A stretch of DNA of 64,000 bases from Schleiferiaceae bacterium (GTDB lineage Bacteria > Bacteroidota > Bacteroidia > Flavobacteriales > Schleiferiaceae), in contig JAQWXR010000018.1 in the NCBI GenBank assembly GCA_029254375.1, forward strand, positions 1-64,000, given 5' to 3'. The notes under the pieces are model-generated. The model worked only from the letters and a program-made list of their open reading frames with translations, was not told where the DNA came from and ran no database searches. Position numbers and translations under genes: made by a program. Positions 34,914 through 42,471 of the stretch are shown piece by piece (the stretch's first letter is position 1; every line of letters begins with the position of its first letter).

Positions 34914-36286
34914 AGCGGCTCCTTGCCGCTCTCATAATCTGCCTGTCGTGGACTGCCCTTGGGCAGCTTCGACCTGGACAACGTATCGATTTATTACACA
35001 GTACTTCGGTGACTGTAAAGCGTACTTCCACAGGCCCCGTTCATATACTCAAAGGGGACGTAGCCTTCAAGAATCGCGATGGAGTATTTTACTGTGATTC
35101 CGCTCGATGGTGGCGCAAAGACGATCGCTTTCTCGCCTATGGGAATATTCGATTCCGAGGGAAGGATGGGGTCCGCTTAAGTTCTCAAACACTAGACTAT
35201 ACGAAAGGCTTAGCATTTCTACGGGGCCAAGTTGTCTTAAAGCACGAGAGTCAGACCCTTAAAACCCCAAGTCTGAGGTATGATACCGAAAATGAGACGG
35301 GCACCTTCCACGAAGGAGGTAATATAGAAACCGCAGATGGCAACTTAACGTGTAGATCCGGCCAATATTGGGCCACGGAATCCCGCTTCCTATTTGAGGG
35401 CGAGGTCCACGCGCTTACCAAAGAGTATGTGATTGACTGTGTACGTATGGAGCAATGGCCCAATGACCATCTATACTACCTAGATCAAGGGGGTCGGGCA
35501 AAAACGGATCATGGATCCATGAACTTCGGGCGAGCGCTCCTCCAGACGGAGCCAAAAATCAGTCATTTTTACCGAGGGGTGGTCGGAGTGGACTCGCTTA
35601 TTCAATTCAACGCAGATAGTCTCTACCAAATCGAGGCAGACTCTCAAACCGAGCTATATGGCAAATCAAAGCCGGCCCAATGGGCGGACTGGGGTGCTGA
35701 CAGCATGGAAATTCACGCAATGGCCATAGTTCGAACGCTTCGATATGCTAATGCCGATGGAAACGTGAGCACATTTATACAAGGCATGGCCAGTCATTCC
35801 GAATCCATGCGTTGGAACGCCACAGATTCCATTCTACATTTATTTGGATTGCCAGTGGTTTGGGCGGAGGACTATCAAGTCTGCGCTGACACTTTGAGGT
35901 TTTACCTACAGTATGAGCCCGACCTAGACTCCATATATGGTCTAGGACTCGTCCATTTGAGTACGGCAGTCGATTCTTTGCGCTCTGATGAAATGGCCGG
36001 CGCCATGCTTTCCGGCTTCATGAGTCAGCAAAAAATGAAAAGCCTTCGGATCCAAGGCAATGCGCAAGCCCTATTTCATCCGGACCCACAAAGAAGCTCT
36101 CAAGTCCTAAGTGCCGAAATCTTATTGCTTTTTGCGGAAGGCAAATTGCTCGAGGTACAATTCATCAAAGGACCACAGGGCGACGTAAAATCCTCCTCGA
36201 GTTCTTCTTCGACGCATTTGCCCGGGTCACGCCCTCAGCGGAGTCAACGACCGCTCAGAATGGAAGCGATATCTGGCTTGAAGTAA
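34910..36286 (+). CDS. OstA-like (LptA/LptD N-domain) exported protein
   Basis: Exported protein of 458 residues from ATG 34910 with signal peptide [19 protein letters not shown]. Repeats such as HILKGDVAFKNRDGVFYCDSARWW, FLAYGNIRFRGKDGVRLSSQTLDY and AFLRGQVVLKHESQTLKTPSLRY are the beta-jellyroll units of the OstA family that shuttle LPS across the periplasm. It probably acts as the LptA-type bridge of LPS export. The C-terminus runs into a Ser/Arg-rich low-complexity tail, the last 43 nt of which overlap the convergent MazG-like gene. An upstream GTG at 34901 adds three residues only. Confidence 0.85.
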   Translation: MKRLLAALIICLSWTALGQLRPGQRIDLLHSTSVTVKRTSTGPVHILKGDVAFKNRDGVFYCDSARWWRKDDRFLAYGNIRFRGKDGVRLSSQTLDYTKGLAFLRGQVVLKHESQTLKTPSLRYDTENETGTFHEGGNIETADGNLTCRSGQYWATESRFLFEGEVHALTKEYVIDCVRMEQWPNDHLYYLDQGGRAKTDHGSMNFGRALLQTEPKISHFYRGVVGVDSLIQFNADSLYQIEADSQTELYGKSKPAQWADWGADSMEIHAMAIVRTLRYANADGNVSTFIQGMASHSESMRWNATDSILHLFGLPVVWAEDYQVCADTLRFYLQYEPDLDSIYGLGLVHLSTAVDSLRSDEMAGAMLSGFMSQQKMKSLRIQGNAQALFHPDPQRSSQVLSAEILLLFAEGKLLEVQFIKGPQGDVKSSSSSSSTHLPGSRPQRSQRPLRMEAISGLK

Positions 36287-36633
36287 TGAGGTCCCTTCAA
36301 AACTTTACCATCCTCTCGATAGATGGGTTGACCATCATCACCTAGTTTGCTCATGTTACTGCGCTGAATCTCCCGAAAGACGTCTTCAATTTTACCTTGC
36401 ATTCCATGGGTGATCATAGTTCCACACAAGATGTAGAGCATATCTCCCAGGGCGTCGGCTACCTCAACCAAATTGCCTGACTGTGCGGCTTCAAGGTATT
36501 CATCATTCTCTTCGGCCATCAGTCGATGACGTAAGGCAATGAGGCCTTGATCCACCCCTGTACTGGGGCTTTTACAATAGGGAATGCGATAAACTTCATG
36601 GAATTTGGTCACGGCGGCTATTTGTTCCTGCAT
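36244..36633 (-). CDS. MazG-like nucleotide pyrophosphohydrolase
   Basis: A 129-residue all-alpha NTP pyrophosphohydrolase-like protein. RLMAEENDEYLEAAQSGNLVEVADALGDMLYILCGT contains the paired ExxE and ExxD metal-binding motifs of the MazG/phosphoribosyl-ATP pyrophosphatase superfamily. The likely role is hydrolysis of non-canonical or excess nucleotides; the substrate is unknown. The C-terminus IYREDGKVLKGPHYFKPDI is shared with Bacteroidota relatives. It overlaps the OstA-like gene (43 nt) and starts close to the promoter of the divergent small membrane protein. Confidence 0.82.
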   Translation of the reverse strand: MQEQIAAVTKFHEVYRIPYCKSPSTGVDQGLIALRHRLMAEENDEYLEAAQSGNLVEVADALGDMLYILCGTMITHGMQGKIEDVFREIQRSNMSKLGDDGQPIYREDGKVLKGPHYFKPDIASILSGR

Positions 36634-36639
36634 GTCAGT

Positions 36640-36647
36640 TATTTTTG
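36640..36647 (+). promoter_or_regulatory. -7 box TATTTTTG of the small membrane protein gene
   Basis: Exact TAnnTTTG between the MazG-like start and the TTG start at 36664. It rules out the ORF-track start at 36547, which lies upstream of this box inside the MazG-like gene. Confidence 0.5.
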
Positions 36648-36663
36648 TGACAAATTACCACTC

Positions 36664-36849
36664 TTGGAAAACATAGGCACAGGACATTGGATATTCGCGG
36701 GGATTTTTACTCTCGGGTTTTTGGGCTATCTTATTTGGAGCTATCGCAAAGATGCACGGATTCATCTGATGCATTATGGCAGCAACCTAAAAATCGTTTT
36801 GGGCGTGGTAATGCTTCTTTTTGTGATTTACATTTTTAAACGACTTTAG
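36664..36849 (+). CDS. Small two-helix membrane protein (TTG start)
   Basis: From the TTG at 36664 the product is 61 residues: ENIGTGHWIFAGIFTLGFLGYLIWSYRKDARIH with one helix, then LKIVLGVVMLLFVIYIFKRL with a second. The central SYRKDARIHLMHYG should face the cytoplasm by the positive-inside rule. The ORF-track frame from 36547 would run through the MazG-like gene and is unlikely. The function is unknown; it precedes the DUF6580 gene by a single nucleotide, so the two are coupled. Confidence 0.65.
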   Translation: MENIGTGHWIFAGIFTLGFLGYLIWSYRKDARIHLMHYGSNLKIVLGVVMLLFVIYIFKRL

Positions 36850-36850
36850 T

Positions 36851-37390
36851 ATGCGTTCATTTTCATCCTATCTAGCTCCTGCGGGTATTCTGATTTTAGC
36901 TTTGAGCACGCGTTTCTTACCTCACTTTCCCAATTTCACCGCGGTAGGTGCTGTGGCCCTTTTGGGAGGATTTTGGACCAAAGACCGTCCGGCGGCCTTT
37001 TTGCTTCCACTTCTTCTTTTGTATGTGAGTGATATGGTTTTAAATAATCTTTTGTATGCCAGTGTATCCTCATCATTTACATGGGGTTACCCCGGTATGG
37101 TTTGGGTGTATGTGGGCCATTTAGCTATGATATTTTGGGGTCAAAACGCTTCACGCATGCAGGGCATAGCGGGCGCAGGACACGCTGTTGTGGCGAACGT
37201 CCTCTTTTTCGCCTTGTCAAACTTTGGATTCTGGTTAGGGAACCCAGCTTTATCTCAATCCACTTATGGACTGCTTACGGCATATCTGGCAGCCATCCCC
37301 TTCTTCGTTTCTTCGACAGCAGGAACGCTTGTATTTGGCGCCATTATGCAATGGGCTTATTCCAAGCGCAGTGTGCTCGGTATAGCGTAA
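36851..37390 (+). CDS. DUF6580 family membrane protein
   Basis: A 179-residue polytopic membrane protein (five to six helices). LAPAGILILALSTRFLPHFPNFTAVGAVALLGGFW is the hallmark N-terminus of DUF6580, a Bacteroidota family that looks like an S-component or small transporter. Its 3' neighbour is a TonB-dependent receptor under a cobalamin riboswitch, convergent to it, so a role in cobalamin or cobalt uptake is a reasonable but untested inference. It ends at a strong terminator. Confidence 0.8.
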   Translation: MRSFSSYLAPAGILILALSTRFLPHFPNFTAVGAVALLGGFWTKDRPAAFLLPLLLLYVSDMVLNNLLYASVSSSFTWGYPGMVWVYVGHLAMIFWGQNASRMQGIAGAGHAVVANVLFFALSNFGFWLGNPALSQSTYGLLTAYLAAIPFFVSSTAGTLVFGAIMQWAYSKRSVLGIA

Positions 37391-37406
37391 GCAAAATCTC
37401 CTTCTT

Positions 37407-37443
37407 AAAAAGAAAGCCGGGCGATAGACCCGGCTTTCTTTTT
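37407..37443. terminator. Bidirectional hairpin terminator between DUF6580 and receptor genes
   Basis: AAAAGAAAGCCGGG pairs with CCCGGCTTTCTTTT around a 7-nt loop, giving about 15 bp of stem with T-tracts after both arms in either direction. The final bases overlap the receptor stop codon region. Confidence 0.9.
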
Positions 37444-39202
37444 ATAAGGAGTACGAAAGCCGCACTTGCACGTAGCGTCCTGGCATGGGATATCCTGGCT
37501 GGAAGACAATCGCTTGATTGAACAGATTTTCCAGTGATAGATTGGCTCTCCATGCCGCAGACAACCGATGGGTATACTGAAACCCAAAAGTCGACTGAGC
37601 CGCTAGAAAGGCTTCTGGGCCGGACCCTGGAGCGGCCCAGAACGTAGGAGCCGCTGTTTGCCCAGTCCAGGTCATCGCCCATTCTCCTTTTGCCCAACGC
37701 CGAGAAACCATTGCATTGGCCAGCCAAGGAGCTACATACGGCGCCAAATTTCCATCATAATCGGTCACACGGACATAGCGCAGGTTTGCGCTAAACACCC
37801 AATCCTTGAGGGCGTAACGTCCAGTAAGTTTGGCACCTTGTCGATCCCACGAACTCTGGTTCACTGGGCGCCAATTCCCAAAATCATCGGGGAGCCATAT
37901 GATGGCTTGCTGTAGTTGCGTACTAAAGACCTGAGCTTCCACACTGCCGCGGGGAAATGACTTTCGTACAGTGCCGTTTGCTTCCCATCCTTTTTCTGGA
38001 TCTAAATCTGGATTTCCAAAACCCGTCCAAAACAAATCATTCATAGTGGGGAATCGAAACATTTGGCGAAACTGGCTGGACCATGTCCATGACCGCGTTT
38101 TTTTCTCCCAAACGACCTGAGGCGCGAACGGACTTTTTTTGCTGTCCCAAGCTGACCATTTGGCGCCTAAAGAAATCTTCCCTAGACGCGTAACGGGTGA
38201 TTCTGCCATGAGGTTTAGGGTAACATAATTGATCGTGACATCCGGTTTGTACACCCCATTCATTCGATTTACACCGACAGTCTCCTCGTTGTAAAGCTTC
38301 CATTTCTTCCAATGGGTACCCGTGTAGAAGCGCATATAGGCGCCTTGGCTGGTATTTGTGTCCGAATACCACGGTCCCTGGTAAAACTGATTTTGGTTCC
38401 AAAGTACCTGTTCAGTTCGGAACTGAAGATGCTCAAAGTTGTACGATTGGTACTGGCTTACTTGCGCACGGAGGTCCTGTTGGCGCGCAGGAATGTCTTC
38501 AAAATCAAAAATGGACGCAGGGAGCCCGCGATCGGCGGAGACCATATAAGCGGTTCCACCGGTGCTCCAACGCCCTCCATTATACCTACGCTCATGCGTT
38601 AAAAAGAGTTCTTGTCTGTTTCCATCTGCTCCGTTGCGACGCAGGCCAGCATCACCGTGGCGGTAATCATTCTTCCAAGCCTCGGTGCCTCCACCTATTC
38701 GCATGCTGGACTTTTCGGTTTTGGACACCGTCCAAATGCCCCCTATCCCTGCTGCTTTTAAGCTGCTGCCTTTTAATTCAAGGACATCTGTGCCTTGCCC
38801 ACGCACGTCCAGGAGTTCGCCTAAAGCTTGGCCGCTTTGATACTGAGAAGCTAGCGCCGTACCCCAAGAGCGGGCTTGCCCCCATTGCGGCAACAAGGAA
38901 AAGTCAGCTACACCGAGGTCCGGCGCGAGCAAAGGAAGCCCCTCCCAAGAACCCTGCACGTAAGCCGAGGGATACCCGTCGCGACTTAAAAGCAGCGATG
39001 CGCCTGGAGACGTCATGCGTATATCTGCGCCGCTGCTCCAAAGTCCCATAGCATCGGGCTGGCTTAGGCTGCTTTGCGCGGAGGGCGCCTGACTCCAAAT
39101 GGGGACCGTTGAAAGTTGAAGTGTGCTGTCTGGGCTATGGGCATAACTGGCCATAGCGCCAAAGCTAAGCCCCAGAAGGACTGCAAAGGGTCGTGTTTTC
39201 AT
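37442..39202 (-). CDS. TonB-dependent receptor (probable cobalamin receptor)
   Basis: Outer membrane beta-barrel of 586 residues with signal peptide MKTRPFAVLLGLSFGAMASYA. The plug is short (about residues 30-140): ADIRMTSPGASLLLSRDGYPS and WEGLPLLAPDLGVADFSLLP resemble the plug motifs RG.....VLVDGVPL and the last strand of BtuB-like plugs. There is no carboxypeptidase-regulatory domain. The barrel follows, with FRFPTMNDLFWTGFGNPDLDPEKGWEANG, a classic TBDT block, and ends in VQVRLSYSL instead of a terminal Phe. The cobalamin riboswitch directly upstream makes B12 or a corrinoid the likely cargo. Confidence 0.88.
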   Translation of the reverse strand: MKTRPFAVLLGLSFGAMASYAHSPDSTLQLSTVPIWSQAPSAQSSLSQPDAMGLWSSGADIRMTSPGASLLLSRDGYPSAYVQGSWEGLPLLAPDLGVADFSLLPQWGQARSWGTALASQYQSGQALGELLDVRGQGTDVLELKGSSLKAAGIGGIWTVSKTEKSSMRIGGGTEAWKNDYRHGDAGLRRNGADGNRQELFLTHERRYNGGRWSTGGTAYMVSADRGLPASIFDFEDIPARQQDLRAQVSQYQSYNFEHLQFRTEQVLWNQNQFYQGPWYSDTNTSQGAYMRFYTGTHWKKWKLYNEETVGVNRMNGVYKPDVTINYVTLNLMAESPVTRLGKISLGAKWSAWDSKKSPFAPQVVWEKKTRSWTWSSQFRQMFRFPTMNDLFWTGFGNPDLDPEKGWEANGTVRKSFPRGSVEAQVFSTQLQQAIIWLPDDFGNWRPVNQSSWDRQGAKLTGRYALKDWVFSANLRYVRVTDYDGNLAPYVAPWLANAMVSRRWAKGEWAMTWTGQTAAPTFWAAPGSGPEAFLAAQSTFGFQYTHRLSAAWRANLSLENLFNQAIVFQPGYPMPGRYVQVRLSYSL

Positions 39203-39243
39203 ATCGCTTCAGCGCTAGGCCCGGCACTGACGGGGGTATAGAA

Positions 39244-39404
39244 CTTGGCAGGTCTTCTGGCTCCCTGTCGCTTCGTGGCCTTCCCAGACTATCCAGTGGC
39301 ATATTCACGAAGCGTATCAAACAGGTTACAGCTGCGGGTACAGCTCCGGAATTGCACCGGATTCCCTTTTAAGCCTTTCTAATTAAAAGGCACGCAAGAA
39401 CCCC
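39244..39404 (-). ncRNA. Cobalamin riboswitch
   Basis: On the minus strand: GGGAATCCGGTGCAATTCCGG, then GAGCTGTACCCGCAGCTGTAA, then the B12 box GCCACTGG (39300-39293), then GGGAAGGCC and the closing AGAAGACCTGCC, the full consensus of RF00174 in order. The element lies between the HMG-CoA-lyase-like gene and the receptor start at 39202, so it controls the receptor. A CCCG/CGGG pair at 39220-39235 could belong to the expression platform, but I cannot assign it firmly. Confidence 0.96.
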
Positions 39405-39410
39405 GCAAAT

Positions 39411-40277
39411 TTAGAGAAAAAAGCGACGCGCAGCGTTGTGTGCTGCTTCAAGGGCCAGCGGGGATACATTGGTCTGGATACCTTCGGACAAAGCGAAGGT
39501 TAACAGGCTTTCGGAAGGCAAATTCCCGCACAATTGATCTTGTGCCAAAGGGCAGCCTCCGTAACCCAGTAAGGCGGAGTCAAATCGACAAACGCCTGCT
39601 TCCCATCCAGCTTGGACTAAGCCAGAGCGCAACGAATACCCTGATGGTACATGAAGATGCAAGCCGAGATTCGCTGCAGGACTAGCACGCCGACAGGTGG
39701 TCACTAATTCGCTGATGCTCTCGGGACGGGCCATACCGACTGTGTCGCTGAGCGAAATCGCCTCAGGCTCAACCTCCAATTGGATGCGAGCAACCCAATG
39801 AGCTACTTCCTCAACGCTGAAGGGCTCGCCATATGGATTCCCAAAAGCCATGCTGACGTACACCACCAGCGACTTTCCTGATTGACGGATCATCTTCGCA
39901 TGACCGCTCAGTTCTTCCATGGCTTGTTCGCATGTTCGATTGGTGTTGCGTCGCTGAAATTCATCGGACGCGGAAAAAGGAAAACCGATCACATCCACCT
40001 GAGGGTGCGCACATGCGGACGATACACCATGGCGATTCGCTGCAATGACTAAGAATCTGTTCTTCCCTTTAACCTTCGAAAGTCTGCTTAGAACTTCCGA
40101 ACTATCAGCCATTTGAGGGATGGCCTTGGGTGAGACGAAGCTGCCTATGTCAATGCTGTCAAAGCCCACCTCCATGAGGTGTTCCAGGTACTCCACCTTG
40201 GCGTCGGTAGATAAGGGATGTGGATAGCCTTGCATAGCGTCCCGCGGGCATTCCACCCAAATCAACTTCTTTTCCAT
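39411..40277 (-). CDS. Hydroxymethylglutaryl-CoA lyase-like protein
   Basis: TIM-barrel lyase of the HMGL-like family, 288 residues. VECPRDAMQGYPHPLS replaces the usual VEVGPRDGLQ; FDSIDIGSFVSPKAIPQMADS, FSASDEFQRRNTNRT, SLSDTVGMARPE, LHLHVPSGY (metal-binding His-x-His) and LLGYGGCPLAQDQLCGNLPSE (catalytic Cys in GGCP) follow. The last two fit HMG-CoA lyase, which splits HMG-CoA into acetyl-CoA and acetoacetate in leucine or ketone metabolism. The start overlaps the pyrD end by 16 nt. Confidence 0.85.
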   Translation of the reverse strand: MEKKLIWVECPRDAMQGYPHPLSTDAKVEYLEHLMEVGFDSIDIGSFVSPKAIPQMADSSEVLSRLSKVKGKNRFLVIAANRHGVSSACAHPQVDVIGFPFSASDEFQRRNTNRTCEQAMEELSGHAKMIRQSGKSLVVYVSMAFGNPYGEPFSVEEVAHWVARIQLEVEPEAISLSDTVGMARPESISELVTTCRRASPAANLGLHLHVPSGYSLRSGLVQAGWEAGVCRFDSALLGYGGCPLAQDQLCGNLPSESLLTFALSEGIQTNVSPLALEAAHNAARRFFL

Positions 40278-41293
40278 ACCTCCTGTAATTTACTCACCAA
40301 AGCAGGCCCTTCATACACAAAGCCCGTATATACCTGAACGAGATCAGCCCCTGCATTCAACTTGTCGCGAACATCCTGGGCATGAAACACGCCTCCTACA
40401 CCAATGATGGAAATTTGATCATGCACGGCTTCGCGCACCCACTCAACGACTTGCGTGCTGCGCGCAACTATAGGTCGGCCAGATAATCCTCCCGCGCCGA
40501 TAGATTGGATCCGCTGAGCTGTCGCACTCAATCCAGAACGATCAATGGTTGTATTCGTGGCAATCAGCCCTTGGAAACCTGACTCAACCGCTAAACGCGC
40601 CATGCCTTGTACTTCATCTTTACTCAGGTCAGGGGCAATTTTAACGGCAAGAGGAATCGAACCAAGTCGATTATTCTCCTCGACTACGGCCTCAAGAAGC
40701 ACTTTAAGAGCCTTTTCATGTTGTAAATCCCTTAGTCCAGGCGTATTCGGCGAGGATATATTGATCGTGAAATAATCAACGGTTCCAGAAAGCATTTGCA
40801 TGGCTCTGATATAGTCATTCACAGCGTCTTGATTCGCTGTGTCTTTATTCTTTCCAATGTTTCCGCCTACAATGCCCAAGTTGGGATCTCTTTTGGCCAA
40901 ACGTTTGGCCGCATCTTCAGCCCCTCGATTATTGAAGCCCATGCGGTTAATGATCGCTTGATCTTGAGGAAGTCGGAATACGCGTGGCTGTGGATTCCCT
41001 GCTTGTGGCCGAGGAGTTAGGGTTCCAACCTCCACGTGACTGAATCCCAACGAAAAGAAGCCTCGGACTGCCTCAGCATTTTTATCTAATCCCGCGGCTA
41101 GGCCTACGGGATGACGAAACTGTAGCCCCATGGCCTCTACTGGTCTTGAAGCAATCTCTCCTGCCCAAGCAGATAAAAGACGACGGCCAAGGGCACTTGA
41201 CTGTAGGACTTTAAGTTGAGCCATCGTCAAATTGTGTGCTTTTTCTGCCGAAAGAGCAAAAAGCATGGGTCGAAGCAAAGTGTTATACAGCAT
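40262..41293 (-). CDS. pyrD: Dihydroorotate dehydrogenase (quinone), class 2
   Basis: Membrane-associated FMN enzyme of pyrimidine synthesis, 343 residues from ATG 41293 (MLYNTLLRPMLFALSAEKAHNLTM), where the amphipathic N-terminal helix for quinone access is visible. PVGLAAGLDKNAEAV, NRMGFNNRGA, GGNIGKNKDT, INISSPNTPGLRDLQ (catalytic Ser) and GVGGVFHAQDVRDKLNAGADLVQVYTGFVYEGP complete the class 2 pattern. The longer track ORF to 41368 runs into the divergent smpB promoter. A TACTTTTG box ends 6 nt before the ATG. It overlaps the HMGL-like gene by 16 nt. Confidence 0.95.
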   Translation of the reverse strand: MLYNTLLRPMLFALSAEKAHNLTMAQLKVLQSSALGRRLLSAWAGEIASRPVEAMGLQFRHPVGLAAGLDKNAEAVRGFFSLGFSHVEVGTLTPRPQAGNPQPRVFRLPQDQAIINRMGFNNRGAEDAAKRLAKRDPNLGIVGGNIGKNKDTANQDAVNDYIRAMQMLSGTVDYFTINISSPNTPGLRDLQHEKALKVLLEAVVEENNRLGSIPLAVKIAPDLSKDEVQGMARLAVESGFQGLIATNTTIDRSGLSATAQRIQSIGAGGLSGRPIVARSTQVVEWVREAVHDQISIIGVGGVFHAQDVRDKLNAGADLVQVYTGFVYEGPALVSKLQEVWKRS

Positions 41294-41299
41294 ACTCCA

Positions 41300-41307
41300 C
41301 AAAAGTA
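41300..41307 (-). promoter_or_regulatory. -7 box TACTTTTG of pyrD
   Basis: Exact TAnnTTTG on the minus strand, 6 nt before the pyrD ATG (41293). Only 4 bp separate it from the smpB box on the other strand. Confidence 0.6.
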
Positions 41308-41311
41308 GGGT

Positions 41312-41319
41312 TAGATTTG
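41312..41319 (+). promoter_or_regulatory. -7 box TAGATTTG of smpB
   Basis: Exact TAnnTTTG 4 nt before the GTG start of smpB (41324); it predicts a leaderless message that begins at or beside the GTG. Confidence 0.6.
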
Positions 41320-41323
41320 CCCC

Positions 41324-41764
41324 GTGAACCCTGTCATTCAGAATCGTCAAGCTCGATTTGCCTATCAACTAGAGGATTTCTTCACCGCTGGTCTTCAATT
41401 ATACGGTACCGAAGTGAAATCGCTCCGCGAAGGAAAAGGCAATTTATCGGATAGTTATTGCTACATCAGCGATACAGGTGAATTGTGGATTAAAAATCTG
41501 CACATCTCGGAGTTTCGCTTGGGTACCCATATGAACCACCTTCCATTGCGCGAGCGCAAGTTGCTTTTGAAGAAGAATGAATTGGTCAAAATTCAAAAAG
41601 CTTTGAAAGATGTGGGTACGACGGTGATTCCCCTCAAATTGTTTTTCAGCCCACGCGGTTGGGCTAAACTCGAAATCGCCACAGCCAAAGGCAAAAAATT
41701 ACACGATAAACGTGCGGCAATAAAAGAGCGCGATATTGATCGGGATACGCGAAGAGAGTTATGA
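41324..41764 (+). CDS. smpB: SsrA-binding protein SmpB
   Basis: tmRNA partner in ribosome rescue, 146 residues, with GTG start. NRQARFAYQLEDFFTAGLQLYGTEVKSLREGKGNLSDSYCYI is the conserved RNA-binding OB core, followed by LFFSPRGWAKLEIATAKGKKLHDKRAAIKERDIDRD with the basic C-terminal tail that enters the decoding site. The genome must therefore encode ssrA tmRNA, which is not seen in this window. It is divergent from pyrD; its stop lies 5 nt from the convergent pcm end. Confidence 0.95.
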   Translation: MNPVIQNRQARFAYQLEDFFTAGLQLYGTEVKSLREGKGNLSDSYCYISDTGELWIKNLHISEFRLGTHMNHLPLRERKLLLKKNELVKIQKALKDVGTTVIPLKLFFSPRGWAKLEIATAKGKKLHDKRAAIKERDIDRDTRREL

Positions 41765-41769
41765 TTGGC

Positions 41770-42426
41770 TTAACGGCCTGTATTGACGTCCTTCAGCATG
41801 GGGACGAACCTAAATTGCCCCAAAACTTCTTCTTGACGCAAGCCTGCTTTATCCGTCCAAACCGCATGCATGCTTTGCTCGCTTTCCACTTCGCCGACAG
41901 GCACTATTAAACGTCCTCCAGGACGCAGCTGCTCCAAAAGCTCCTGAGGCAAAGCCGGTGCAGCAGCCGTCACCAAAATGCCATCAAATGGGGCAAAAGC
42001 GGGCATTCCTTTATATCCATCCCCAAACTTTTGGCTTACCCTGTAGCCTAGATCGAGCAGCAAGCTTTTAGAGAAGTCGAAAAGCTCTTTTTGACGTTCA
42101 ATGGTATAAACCTTGTACCCCATCGCCGCTAAAACGGCAGCCTGGTAGCCCGAGCCCGTGCCGATTTCGAGAATCTTAGAACCACTCGGAGCCCGCAAAG
42201 CTTCCGTCTGAAACGCGACCGTATAGGGTTGAGAAATCGTCTGCTGCGCACGAATTGGAAAAGCGGCATCCCGATAGGCATACTGCTCAAACGAACTATC
42301 CAGAAACAAATGGCGAGGAACCTGACTGATCGCATCAAGGACCCCTTCATCCATAATTCCACGCTCGCGAAGCTGCTCGACAAGCTGTAAACGTTGGCCT
42401 TGGTGCCGTGGAGAATCGGTGCGCAT
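41770..42426 (-). CDS. pcm: Protein-L-isoaspartate O-methyltransferase
   Basis: SAM-dependent repair methyltransferase for isoaspartyl residues, 218 residues from ATG 42426. MDEGVLDAISQVPRHLFLD, AAFPIRAQQTISQPYTVAFQTE and ILEIGTGSGYQAAVLA (motif I, 86-98), then RPGGRLIVPVG, are the PCMT signatures. The longer track ORF to 42549 includes the divergent lipoprotein promoter and is rejected. It is convergent with smpB and divergent from the exported protein gene. Confidence 0.95.
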   Translation of the reverse strand: MRTDSPRHQGQRLQLVEQLRERGIMDEGVLDAISQVPRHLFLDSSFEQYAYRDAAFPIRAQQTISQPYTVAFQTEALRAPSGSKILEIGTGSGYQAAVLAAMGYKVYTIERQKELFDFSKSLLLDLGYRVSQKFGDGYKGMPAFAPFDGILVTAAAPALPQELLEQLRPGGRLIVPVGEVESEQSMHAVWTDKAGLRQEEVLGQFRFVPMLKDVNTGR

Positions 42427-42459
42427 GAAGGCCTGCAAATTACAAAGCCGCCACTGCTT

Positions 42460-42467
42460 TACCTTTG
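42460..42467 (+). promoter_or_regulatory. -7 box TACCTTTG of the exported protein gene
   Basis: Exact TAnnTTTG 4 nt before the ATG at 42472; fixes the start of the gene and predicts a leaderless message. Confidence 0.6.
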
Positions 42468-42471
42468 CCCC

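Noticed and set aside
34910-36286. Possible frameshift at the end of the OstA-like gene
   Set aside because: The Ser-rich tail looked abnormal, but no other frame continues a known domain, and a simple read-through into the convergent gene explains it.
38356-39051. 231-residue plus-strand ORF opposite the TonB receptor
   Set aside because: It is the antisense of a clearly conserved receptor and riboswitch-controlled gene, has Cys/His/Arg-rich shadow composition and no recognisable domain or promoter.
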